Source of the DNA: Anthonomus grandis grandis
Lineage: Eukaryota > Arthropoda > Insecta > Coleoptera > Curculionidae
Length of the DNA: 64,000 nt
Assembly (NCBI RefSeq): GCF_022605725.1
Contig: NC_065549.1
Coordinates: 42,051,690-42,115,689 of the forward strand
Direction of reading: 5' to 3'
The translations under genes and the position numbers were made by a program. Positions 54,190 to 64,000 of the stretch are shown here, in pieces; positions within the stretch are counted from its first letter, which is position 1; each line of letters begins with the position of its first letter. The notes under the pieces were generated by a model. It saw only the letters and a program-made list of their open reading frames with translations, was not told where the DNA came from and made no database searches.

Positions 54190-54660
54190 GAATCTAATTT
54201 TTTTATTGAGTCCCACTTCTGACGCTTGTCGATAACAATGCCCAAGTATTTAATATGGGATACCTCTTGCAGAGCTTTACTTATATTTTCAGACTTAATT
54301 TGATCAAATATAGGTCTATTTACCATTGTTATGGAAAATGCTATATATTGCGATTTTTAATTTAAGGTTAATTTAAAAGTATCTAAAAAGTTCTTAATCA
54401 TGGTAAAACCGTTCTTTAGTTTTAGACGCGGTAGTTCCCAGCTTCTTGCATGAAATATCACCACAGTGTCATCAGCATATGAAATGAGTTTTCCATCAAA
54501 TTCAAGTTTACAGCGATGATTTACATAGACATTGAAAAGGACAGGTCCAAGCACGGTACCATGTGAAACGCCACGTTGAACTGTTTTGGCTTTACTTAGG
54601 ATAACTGTCACCCTGAAATACTGTATCCTATCTTTCAGATAATTGTATTAGGATTATAAG
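54190..54660 (-). pseudogene. LINE reverse-transcriptase fragment
   Basis: Minus strand: VSHGTVLGPVLFNVYVNH (where GVPQGT is usual), KLISYADDTVVIFHARSWEL (active-site box), NGFTMIKNFLDTFKLTLN. In another frame SITMVNRPIFDQIKSENISK and HIKYLGIVID follow. Close in plan to the LINE F RT (IKNFLDTFKLSLN). Truncated at both ends. Confidence 0.68.
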
Positions 54661-54890
54661 CTTCAAGTTTAACAGAATAATAAAACAAATATTTTTTTAA
54701 GTGCATGCATCTATCCCAAGTTAATTGAAACTTCGTCTCATTTTAGGTAAGGATAACTTTCTTACATACACGAAATTCGTAAAGAAATACATTAAAAATC
54801 TTAGATCTAATGCAACTATTTTAAATTCTTAAGTAAATGTCATAGAGTAATTAAAAGTATTTAATATTCATTTCTCTATGCTAAATGTAA

Positions 54891-55083
54891 ATTTCTATTT
54901 GGTTTTTGTAAACATAACCTCTCAAAAACTTTAATTGTTTTGTTTCCCTACAATTGGCACAACTGAAATTTGTCAGATTGACCAACATCGAAAGGACACA
55001 ATCACGCAAAATGGCGGTCCCCTAGTTGTAGTGGTCATTTACTTTTCATTAAATTGGCAGTCCAGGTATAATTATTAAGTTCG
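54891..55083. repeat. 193-bp repeat, copy 1
   Basis: TTTCTATTTGGTTTTTGTAA to AAGTTCG matches 59862-60053 with few differences. It contains TCGAAAGGACACAATCACGC. The nature is unknown. Confidence 0.8.
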
Positions 55084-56269
55084 TAACTCAATGACACCTG
55101 CAAAAATAACGAAGAATCAGGAAAAAGAATGAGAATTGTGTTGACAGTATGCCTCGTCGTATAACAGCCGTGTATAGGAGATTTTTCAGTATATGTCTAA
55201 TAATATGGCCAGGGACTAAAAGATTACAGAGTAACTTATCGCTTAATCGGATCGGACATGTGGCGAGACAGGAACCAGACACTCTAGAGACTAAGAGGAA
55301 CAACAAGAAATGTGTGACGATCAGTGTTGCCACAAAAATGTTCTAGTATACTGACCCAAAATTTACTAAATCAATACATTTTGTACCAAAATTTAGAAAA
55401 CTTTGATTGAAGCAAATTTCTTACTGCACAAGTTTTTATAGTTTTATACAAGTAATAAATCTTGTGTACATAATAATAATATTTACATATCAAAAACAAA
55501 TATTTCTAAATTGATTATTTATTCTATGATAAAACAAAAATTGCTTAATTTAAATAAAACAACAAAAAATTTACAATTGTATCTATTATTTGTATATAAT
55601 GCTTAACAAACTAGACACAGAAGAAAATTAACTAATAAGTAACATGCGGGAGATTGGATGATTTTTTCATTTATATGAAAAGAATACATACTAAATACTA
55701 CCTACTTGTATTTAATATTTTTATTTAAAAGTGCATTTGTTGGTTCCCATTGATAGCAGCTGTTTTTCCCAATAAAGTTTTTGCAACCTTAAAAGGGAGT
55801 TATGTGCATGTTTCGGGAATGAATCTGTTTCGAGTTTTACTTTTCATTAGTTTAAGTTGTAAAAATATCCATTTAGCTGTTGCCCTACTGTGCGGTAAAG
55901 ATAAAATATTAAACACAATAAAAATATTGAATATAAAGTTGTTTATTTTTACTATATCGATGACCCAGTTCCGAATTTTGGCATTTTCGGATTATTACGG
56001 AAATAAGTTCTCATTGCAACAACTCAATATTTAATTTTTTGCCTATTCTAATCGACATGTTTCTTTTTTTACTTACAACCAATTTAGTATTTCTGCAATA
56101 TTTCGAGTTGTTTCTCTATGAAATTGGCTTTTTTGCGTTTTCTTCTTGAGGTTATGTACTCATAATTTTTCAGTCAGGTCTGTCACATTGACAACAATTT
56201 TTAATAATAGTATTTTTAAACGCATTTTTTGTGATTTTTCTTTATATAAAGTGATTGATAACTCAAAGG
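55084..56269. other. Spacer; weak LINE remnant, otherwise nothing recognised
   Basis: At 55170-55330 the plus strand reads LSLNRIGHVARQEPDTLETK, which resembles the ..RIGHVxR.. end block of some LINEs; weak. The rest is AT-rich. Confidence 0.35.
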
Positions 56270-59173
56270 ATGGATGAGAATACAAAAAAGGGTCTCCGGG
56301 AAACACGTGCACAATATGTTTTACCTTTAGCTACTCAAAAAAATAAGGTAAGTATTTGTTTATTAAGTTGGTGCTTTAGGTGTTATTTTTTAAGGGATAA
56401 ACAACTCCACAGCCTAATTTAGTTTTTTACCTTATATTAGCTTTCTACTGGAAAATAAAATAATGTGATAGAAGTCAAATATGTTTTTCTTTTTAAATTT
56501 TAGTTAGCACCAAAAGCGAGTGAACCAAACATGTTAACAAATATAAATACCGATAACGATGCTTTTGATATTCAAAATAATATTATAATATTATCACCTA
56601 CGAATGTGGATTTTTCGAGCAATAACCATCCAAATAATATTATTATTGAAGAAATAAGTCAGATGGATCCTGGGCCTGATGGGCATGAATATGTGAAAAG
56701 AATATTGGATGGCAATGATTTACAGGTATATTCATTACGTGTACAATGTAATAGAATTAAAATGTTATTTACATTATTTCTTATCATTTTAGGCAGAGTT
56801 GCAGTCTAACGGTGAACTATTGATAATTAATAAATATTGTGAGGGCCAAAATTGTTCTTTGGAGCAAAATGTTATAATAGAGGTAGTAACTAATATTGCT
56901 TTAGTTAAAATTTTGTGGTAATAATAAATTATTATTTATTTGTAGGAACCACTACATACATTGTTAAACTTGGATGTTCAGAAAATGGATAATATAGAAC
57001 TTAGTGCTGATAATAATATTATTATGATTGAAAGAAATTCATTTCAAAATTTTGTTGAGATTCAAATTGAAGATTCTTTTGAACAGGTTTGTAAACCATT
57101 TTAAATGTGTGTTTTAGTGTTTGACTTATTACACAAAAACAGTAAGTTTCTTACGAAACACTATATTATTATCTTTTATAGGGAACCAACAAGAATTTTT
57201 CCAACACACAAGAACAAGAGGTGACACCTGATATTGACGATGATCATTTTATCTCTAACGATTCAGATCAAGGCTCCAATTATGATCCTGAAAATGAAAC
57301 TTCTGGGTCCAGTGAGTATTCATCTGAAAACGGCGAGGAAGTAAGAGGTGAAAGTGAAGTAGATAGAGACAATGAAGATTCTGCGAAGAAACGAACTAGG
57401 GAAGTTTTAAGATACCCAAAAACATGGAAAAGATTCATCGCCAAAAAAAGAAGAAACGAGGGGTTAGAATATGTTAATGTAAAGAATAAACTAGTTAAAA
57501 GTCGAAAAGTCGGATTACCTTGCGCGGATAAATGCAGATTGTAATGCAGATATCGGATAAGTCAAGAACAACGTAAGGCAATCCATAAAAGGTTTTGGAA
57601 AATTGGAGATATTCATCGCCAGAGAGATTATTTTTTACAATGTATGGACCCAATAACTCGTAAGTATAGAATGCACACCCCTAATAGCAACCGGCCAAAA
57701 ATTATGCATACCATTTTGAGATCGAAGGGGAAAGAACCAGGGTATGCAAGTCATTTTATCTGAGCACTTTCGATATCAGCAATAAGCTTATTTTCACAGC
57801 AACAAAAAAAAGATGGGAGCGGTATTCTGATGCCAGACATGCGCGGAAAGTATAAAAAGGGTGGTAAAAAGGTAACCGACGAAATAAAAGATGAAATCCG
57901 AAATCATATAAAATCTTTTCCAACAATGCCATCGCATTACTGCAGAGCCCAAACAAATAAGAGTTACATAGATGGAAGCCTTAATATTGCGTCAATGTAC
58001 AGACTTTATAAGGCAAACTGCGAAGAACTTAATAAACCGTTTGCCAAGCAAAACATGTACGAAACCATCTTCAACACGGAATTTAATATTGCCTTTTACA
58101 TCCCCAAAAAAGACCAGTGTATTTAGACTTGTGAATCACTAAACAATTGTACTGAGACAGAAAAGGAACTAAAACAAGCAAATTATGATAAGCACATAAA
58201 GGAGAAAAAGCTATGTCGGCAAGAGAAAAAAAACGATATAAATAAAGCAAAGTTAGATAACACTAAACAGGTAGCCTGTTTTGATCTACAGGGTGTTTTG
58301 TCTGTTCCCTGTGGAGATATTAGTGCCTTTTTCTATAAAAGACGACTTGCTACATACAATTTCACCATTTATGATGTAGTTGGTAATCAAGGTTTCTGTT
58401 TTACGTGGCATGAAGGCCTCGGTAAACGTGGCGCCAATGAAATTGGAAGCTGCCTTTATATTTTCTTAAAACATCATGCAAAGGGTACAAATATTACACT
58501 TTACTCTGACAATTGCGCCAGTCAGAACAAAAATAAATGTGTTGTTAGTCTCCTGTTACACTGTGTAAATTCAATTCAAAGTATTGAGGAAACCACATAC
58601 AAATTTCTAGTGGTCGGCCATACTTAAAATGACGGTGATGCAATGCATGCCTTAATTGAGAGGGAAAAAAAAACGTTGTCTTCGAAGTGGGGCCATTTAT
58701 ACCCCCGACCAATTAATTCCCATAATACGACTTGCAAAAAAAAGGGCAATGCTTATAAATGCATTGAAATGAACTACACTGACTTCTTGGATGTAAAACA
58801 TTTGCAATCAGAAATTGGTAAAAATTTTAATCAAAACGTTATTGGCGAGAAAGTCCAGTGGCAGGAAATTTGTGCGATAAATGTTATGAAAAGTAACCAT
58901 TTTAGCATTTTTTATAAAATCTCGTACATAGAAGATGACTACAAGGAAATTGATGTTCGTTATAAGATTAGGGGTAAATGTATAATTCTAGTAATAAGAA
59001 TAATCTAAAGAAGCTTTACTTTAATCCAATAAAAATACCACAGGCCAAAAAAATGACCTTATAAGCCTATGTGATTCTAATGCTATATCAAGTCAGTACT
59101 GAAGCTTTTACAAACATTTGCCAGCTACTTGAAAAGTTTGTAATAATGACCCAGCAGATAGTGATTCTGAATA
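56270..59173 (+). pseudogene. Decayed multi-exon gene of an uncharacterised repetitive insect family
   Basis: Exons, all GT-AG: 56270-56347 (MDENTKKGLRETRAQYVLPL), 56504-56725, 56793-56882, 56946-57086, 57182-57741, then about 57799 on. The first four are phase 0 and intact, coding acidic, low-complexity protein. Exon 5 has a basic region (KKRTREVLRYPKTWKRFIAK, VGLPCADKCRL), a TAA at 57542, and continues in frame RYRISQEQRKAIHKRFW. Exon 6: DMRGKYKKGGKKV, EIRNHIKSFPTMPSHYCRAQ, FNTEFNIAFYIPKKDQC, TAG at 58124, then VACFDLQGVLSVPCGDISAF, RGANEIGSCLYIFLKHHAKG, LYSDNCASQNKNK, VGHT and TAA 58625, then DGDAMHALIE. It ends DSDSE and TAA (59171-59173) after a late frame change. Blocks around FDLQ and YSDNC resemble an RNase-H-like nuclease core, hence possibly a transposase; that is inference. 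Function unknown. Confidence 0.7.
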
Positions 59174-59582
59174 AATTAGATTTTGTAAATAATAATGGAT
59201 ACTGTTAAACCTGTTTTGTAATAAAAAAAAATCTCTTTTCTAATAATTTTTTTTTGATACAAAACCAATCCTATATTATTATTTACATTATAATAACTGA
59301 AATTAAATCATAGAAGTTAATACATTATCAGTGTCATAAAGCAACAAGTCATCAAAATTGCTTGTAATACCATAATTAAGAAAAAAATATTATTTATTGT
59401 ATCTGACTCCTATTGCTCAGAGTGTCTTCAATAAATCTCATCACCTACAATTTAAAATATACCCATAAAAAACTTTTTATGGAACAATTAAATGTGCTCA
59501 TTATGTTTAAGAGCCAATAAATAAAAAACATGCATTTTGGACTTGGTGCTTTATGGAACTGGACCATCGATATAAACCCTTG
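59174..59582. other. Spacer
   Basis: AT-rich; AATAAA at 59219 may be the old poly(A) site of the preceding pseudogene. Nothing else recognised. Confidence 0.35.
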
Positions 59583-59586
59583 GTAA

Positions 59587-59714
59587 AGTCAAGTGCAACG
59601 ATACATTAGAATGGTCATCTACCAAACAATGTCATCCACCTATTTACATTGTTTGAGAAGTAAAATGCTGATGTTTTGACGGGTGACCATTCTAATATAT
59701 CGTTGCACTGGACT
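59587..59714. mobile_element. 128-bp MITE with TTAA-type target
   Basis: Arms AGTCAAGTGCAACGATACAT and, inverted, AGTCCAGTGCAACGATATAT agree over about 42 bases. It is flanked by GTAA (59583-59586, from TTAA) and TTAA (59715-59718). The empty site at 52641-52644 shows one TTAA. TTAA targets point to a piggyBac- or Kolobok-type helper. Confidence 0.82.
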
Positions 59715-59861
59715 TTAATTACAAACCCTCATAAAATCATCTATATCTTGATTTTTATAGATGGTTGTACCTATTATAAGGTAGAAACACTGGACATAGA
59801 AGGAAAGTAAAAGTCGTAAAGTAATAGAAAGAAAATAAAAGTGTTTTTAACTAAATGTAAC

Positions 59862-60053
59862 TTTCTATTTTTTTTTTTGTAAACATAACCTCTCAAAAAC
59901 TTTAATTGTCTTGTTTCCCTACAATTGGCACAACTGTAATTTGTCAGGGTGACCAACATCGAAAGGACACAATCACGCAAAATGGCGGCCCTCTAGTAGT
60001 GGTCATTTACTTTTCATTGAATTGGCAGTCCAGGTATATTTATTAAGTTCGTG
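59862..60053. repeat. 193-bp repeat, copy 2
   Basis: Matches 54891-55083; here it is followed directly by LINE sequence from 60054. Confidence 0.8.
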
Positions 60054-60510
60054 GCGTAGGTCTTGGCCCATTCTACCCTTTCTCTATTTCTATGACTGCA
60101 CAACGCCAGAACTTTTAAATAAACTACATGTCGAAGAAGACCCAAACTGTATTTGTGGCCAAGAAGGAACACTAAATCATCTCATCTTCAACTGTACCTT
60201 CAGAGAAAATCAATGCAAGGAAAACTAATCGTAAGCCACACAGGAACTATTAGGACCAGTAGACATCAAGAACATTCTAACAAAACCAGCGTCAATGACC
60301 ATGCACAAAATCATAGAATACCTAAGAAAAGAAAACATCAACCTTCAAGAAAAGGAAAAAAAAAACAGAAAAAATTGGAAGAGACTACTGCATAAAAAGA
60401 ATGGAGAGATCCAGACGTACCTCTAAACTACGCCTTTCATGAGTAAGCAGAATATAGGTGGCTATCTGCAAGGACGCGGGCTTAACAAGAAAGAAGAAGA
60501 AGAAGAAAAG
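60054..60510 (+). mobile_element. 3' end of an I/LOA-like LINE (C-terminal zinc knuckle)
   Basis: 60103-60220 reads LNKLHVEEDPNCICGQEGTL and NHLIFNCTFREN, the CxC...H....C knuckle that closes ORF2 in I- and R1/LOA-group LINEs after RNase H. After a frame change VDIKNILTKPASMTMHKIIE and NINLQEKEKKNRKNWKRLLH lead to a stop near 60426. The 3' UTR ends GGACGCGGGCTTAACAAGAA and a GAA-repeat tail (60488-60510). 5'-truncated. Confidence 0.68.
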
Positions 60511-61978
60511 AGTGAGGTGAGAGAGAAGTGAGGAAGATACAGTTGAAATGTTTTTCTAAAGTCTTTAGTATCTGAAAACCACCATTATTATACATCCTGT
60601 ATATATTTTAAGCAATTTGAATTTCGGTACGTTTACTATGAATAAACTTTAGTGGTCTTAAGTTTACGTGACAATCTTTCTACTTCATCTCCCTATTAAC
60701 AAACTCGCGATGCTTGACGCTCTCATGAAATTCTACCTTAATTCATTTCTTCTTATTCACGTTTTCCATTTTTGACGACTCCGATGATTTTTCATTCGTT
60801 TGCCGAACCAGAGAGCGAGCGGACCGTAGCGAGTTTCTTAGATTTCAGTCGGCTTTTTTACTGGTAAGTTCTCTTGCTTTCTCAATTACGTTATTACGTA
60901 TTAATATTCGTAAGCATTTATACTGATAATATAGAGTTAAAATAATTGGCATGCCGATGCCACCATGCCACGTTTAACTACAGAGCATCCGTTCTTTGAT
61001 AAGTTTAACCGGTTTGTGAGATTGTAACTGCCATTAACATTCACCTTTGTCCCTTAGCATGAAGTAACTGTACTAGGAAAGGTACTCTTTAGAGTTAAAT
61101 TATTAGTCACGTCTTGCACAACTTGCAATTTTATTACGACTTTTAGGATGTTAATGGTGTGTCAATTAAAGTCAAAAGTTATCCTCTCAATCCAATTAAT
61201 TATTTAATAATTTTACCCTGGTCGATTTCAGTTGCAATTCTTCATATTCAATATCTGCTATTAAACACAGAGTAGAAAAAAAGGTGACATGAGCAGATCC
61301 TTCATGATAAGTACTTTTAACACATTTCATGGCAATATAAATTATACCTATACAATATTAAGCATGTTAACCAACAAGGTATAATAAAACTGTCTTATTG
61401 GGTTCATGACATACAGACCTTGAAACTATCAATTTAGCAAGTTTTACTTTGATGGGTGATTTCACTGGTTAGAACATTTATTTATTTATTGTTTTTCCCA
61501 CTATATCAATTGATACAATAGTGACAACATAATTGCAGCTTTAAAATTCTAGATGATTCTTTTTTTTTACTTAACAAATGATAAGCAATTTGTTTGGCTA
61601 AAGTATTTTTATCATGGTATGCAATAATATTTTAGTTCTGGATAAGACAAAATTTGTGGTATTTTTGTTTAAAGATAAAAAATTATTTTAGTGCTAGTAA
61701 CTGAAACAGTTGTTTTGCTTTAAATTCATTTGAGTTTTAATAAACAAATGTTTGAATGAAAAATGTTTTACAGTTCTATTAGTAATTAGAAATATTATGC
61801 ATCCATGAGCTGAGTTCTTTTTTTTTAATAAATGAAAATCATAGGACATAATCCTACATGTGATCATTCATAATGATCATACATGTATCATCTTTATTAG
61901 GTGCCAAGCTATTTAGCCTATTATTTTTTTAACCTATTAAAAATTAGAAAATTGTATAAATTAATTACCATAAAATGT
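60511..61978. other. Intergenic region; possible noncoding first exon
   Basis: Around 60770-60864 a less AT-rich stretch (GAGAGCGAGCGGACCGTAGC) ends at ACTG|GTAAGT (60865). It could be the 5' UTR exon of a plus-strand gene lying beyond the window; this is weak. Otherwise AT-rich with nothing recognised. Confidence 0.3.
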
Positions 61979-62131
61979 GGGTGAATAGGAACTGCTTTTC
62001 ACTTTTAATGACATGTATAATATGCAAAAGTCCGAACTAGTTTAGGACTTTATAATGGTAAGGTATTTTTTTTTCTAATAAATATTACTATGGTAAAAAA
62101 AATAATCCAGTATGTTCCTATTCACTTGCCA
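61979..62131. repeat. Inverted pair of the GGGTGAATAGGAAC motif
   Basis: GTGGGTGAATAGGAACT (61979-61995) faces GTTCCTATTCACTTGCC (62115-62131). The same motif occurs near 44509-44600, and a further variant (CCTATTACC and CCCATTCACCCC) at 63110-63141. Probably a non-autonomous relic of the same transposon family. Confidence 0.5.
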
Positions 62132-62422
62132 TTGTGGTGAGTTAGAACCACTATTTTGTCAGTTTATTTGTATTTAATATATCGCCAGGAGAATAAGAAC
62201 AAACATAAAGTGATTTATAATTTATATTTTCAAATAATGCATGTAAAAAAATTAAAAAACATATCAGAAACAAATCTTAACTTATAAAAACAAACATAAA
62301 AATGTATTGCTTTAAACAAAAACCAGCTAAATAAAATAAGATTTTTTTTAAATTTACATTTTAGCAAAAAGTCTTATGTTTACCCTTTAGGAGACTAAAT
62401 TGTTAATTCGAAAATATATATA

Positions 62423-62864
62423 CAGGGTATCCGGAAAGTCAACGATAATACTGAAGGGGCTGATGGAGCAACTCATAAGCACCCAGAAAAACATAAAATG
62501 ACCTTAGTAAAAAATTGATGGTTTTCGAGATATTGGCACTTTAGTGGAAGTCACCAAAATCCTACTCTTGGATCAGATTTTCGATTGTCACGCCTTAAAA
62601 ATAGATGTTTTTTAGAATCTCTTTTTAGCTATGCAAAATGGCTATTCAGTGTTGCATAGCTAAAAAGAGATTCTAAAAAACATCTATTTTTAAGGCGTGA
62701 CAATCGAAAATCTGATCCAAGAGTAGGATTTTGGTGACTTCCACTAAAGTGCCAATATCTCGAAAACCATCGATTTTTACTAAGGTTATTTTATGTTTTT
62801 CTGGGTGCTTATGAGTTGCTCCATCAGCCCCTTCAGTATTACCGTTGACTTTCCGGACACCCTG
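62423..62864. mobile_element. 442-bp fold-back palindrome flanked by TA
   Basis: Arms 62423-62636 and 62652-62864 are nearly perfect inverted copies around a 15-base centre. Ends are CAGGGTATCCGGAAAGTCAA and its inverted near-copy, with TA on both sides (62421-62422 and 62865-62866). I count only a handful of mismatches. Ends and TA target suggest a Tc1/mariner/IS630-mobilised fold-back MITE. No coding frame. Confidence 0.88.
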
Positions 62865-63199
62865 TATATGAGAGTTTTATTTACTTAAGATTTTGTACTC
62901 TCTCAACCAAAAGTTTGACAGGTACAAAATTCACTGGTTCTTCAAGAGAAACTTTGAGGTTATGTATCAAAGTTGTTTTTGTTGTTGAATAAATGCCAGG
63001 GCTTCTATCTCATAGTCGCAACAGTCAGTTTCATTCAACCAACACAAATGTTTCTGTATATTAATTTATTTAATGAATATGAAAAGGAATACAAATTTAA
63101 AAAGTTTTGTTCCTATTACCTTTAAAATTCCCATTCACCCCATTTTATTGTATTTAAAACTTAAAAGTTTCTAAATTTGTGTTCCTTTTAGAAACAACC

Positions 63200-63296
63200 A
63201 AAAATAATATTATATAAAAATTCTCCTAAAAATAATGGTTCTCTTCCTATTGGTCAAATCTCTTCTAAAATAATAAAAATTTTATATTCAAACATA
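63200..63296 (+). pseudogene. F-type LINE RT fragment, left of a nested insertion
   Basis: Reads KNSPKNNGSLPIGQISSKII and KILYSNI, aligned with NSLKNNCSPGIDQITSKTIK of LINE F. It continues at 63880 after the B-type insertion. Confidence 0.65.
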
Positions 63297-63879
63297 CCTT
63301 GAAAAGCTGTCCTTATACCTCAAAAAATCTTAACTGTATTTTCTCTTTTTATCTTGGAAATGGCTCCTCTTATTTATAAATATCCTGAATCTTTACACTG
63401 GTCATATGAATCATCATGTAGATGATTTTGCTCTACCAATCCCTACATTCTCGTCGCTCATATATACCTTACAATGAAAAAATTTACATCTATTTCAATC
63501 ATTTTCCTCTACCTATTAGACAAGTATGAAATAGTAAAAAGTTTAAAAGCAAGTTAAAATCACTTTTACTAACTAAAGCATAATATAGCCTTGATGAATT
63601 GTTTAACAATACATTTTAACATGTGCTCTAACATAATTTCCATATGATGTAATACCTGTTGTTTTGTTCTATTATTGTTTAATTTCCTTATTTTAACTTC
63701 TATTTTTGACAGCAGTTTTACTTATTTTGTTATTTTTTGATAATGTGTTTTTTTTTTATTTTATAATTAAAAAATATGTATGGGTTCTTCTGTGAATTTG
63801 TAATTTTTTAGTTTTTAGGATGCTTGTACACAAGGTTTTGTCTTACATAATATAGAATATTTTCTTTATTTCTTTCTAA
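63297..63879 (+). mobile_element. B-family LINE 3' end nested in an F-type LINE
   Basis: Decayed B-family C-terminus (ILTVFSLFILEMAPLIYK, KKFKSKLKSLLLTKA in shifting frames), a 3' UTR with GGATGCTTGTACACAAGGTT, and a TTTATTTCTTTCTA tail. 5'-truncated. The F-type reading resumes immediately afterwards. Confidence 0.8.
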
Positions 63880-64000
63880 ACCAAAATCCATTTACACATA
63901 ATTAACCAAAATTTAAAAACAGGCATTGTACCTTCTTACTTGAAAACTTTTATTTTCACATCCATTCATAAATCTGAAGTTAATCTGAATATAGGAAATT
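63880..64000 (+). pseudogene. F-type LINE RT fragment, right of the insertion, runs off the window
   Basis: Reads HIINQNLKTGIVPSYLKT and SIHKSEVNLNIGN, aligned with HIINQIFKTSIVPSYFK and PIHKSGDKLDIGNY of LINE F; continues past 64000. Confidence 0.7.

Noticed and set aside
60770..60870. First exon of a new gene
   Set aside because: Only a donor-like GTAAGT and mild GC rise support it; kept as a remark within the spacer entry.
1..64000. CRISPR arrays, tRNA, rRNA, bacterial operons
   Set aside because: No regularly spaced repeats with unique spacers, no cloverleaf or rRNA signature found by eye, and introns rule out a bacterial source.

Overview
The window looks like an AT-rich arthropod, most likely insect (perhaps beetle), genomic segment. 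The grounds are GT-AG introns, host genes of animal type (UBIAD1, CTU1) and a dense, nested load of insect-style transposons. The last point and the beetle guess are inference from family resemblance; no search was run. I see no bacterial-type operons, no CRISPR array and no tRNA or rRNA gene.

Host genes: (1) 2595-2907 (-) is the first coding exon of a UBIAD1-like prenyltransferase; the rest lies beyond the left edge. (2) 7326-20709 (-) is a complete five-exon CTU1 (tRNA 2-thiolation, PP-loop) gene, about 352 aa, whose introns have been filled by LINEs and a MITE. (3) 32281-47358 (+) is a three-exon gene for a Myb/SANT-like (trihelix type) DNA-binding protein, about 302 aa; its 11.6 kb second intron holds two nested LINEs, LINE debris, a pogo-type remnant and a long-inverted-repeat element.

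Left third (1-9000): pogo/Tigger-type remnants at 1-1103 and 4243-5560, a minus-strand LINE 3' end (3341-4240) carrying a 55-bp palindrome, IS630/Tc1-type fragments at 6190-7246, another LINE 3' end (7735-8640) and a hammerhead-like motif at 8925. CTU1 introns hold LINE A (9045-13990) split by LINE B, a MITE (14227-14700), LINE D (minus) and LINE E (plus).

21546-29534 is one decayed piggyBac element split by a structurally complete Ty3/gypsy LTR retrotransposon (23868-29365, minus). Its two 269-bp LTRs look identical and it has a 4-bp target duplication. It shows a tRNA-Trp-type primer site, a CHCC Gag zinc finger and a textbook -1 frameshift site with a downstream hairpin; all this fits the CsRn1 clade.

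Right half: a near full-length jockey-like LINE F (minus, 35316-42540) is interrupted by LINE G (plus). A 1.9-kb element with 384-bp inverted repeats (44770-46655) carries only a tesmin/TSO1-like CXC-domain reading frame. LINE C (48947-52414) has a 12-bp target duplication. A Penelope-like fragment (53200-54059) lies near a second hammerhead-like motif. 56270-59173 is a six-exon decayed member of an uncharacterised repetitive family. 62423-62864 is an almost perfect 442-bp palindrome flanked by TA. The window ends inside an F-type LINE interrupted by a B-type LINE.

The window is therefore three ordinary host genes embedded in layered mobile DNA. The parts that most merit follow-up are the CXC-carrying long-TIR element, the LTR element's recoding signal, the paired hammerhead-like motifs and the iterated subterminal motifs of the pogo-type elements.
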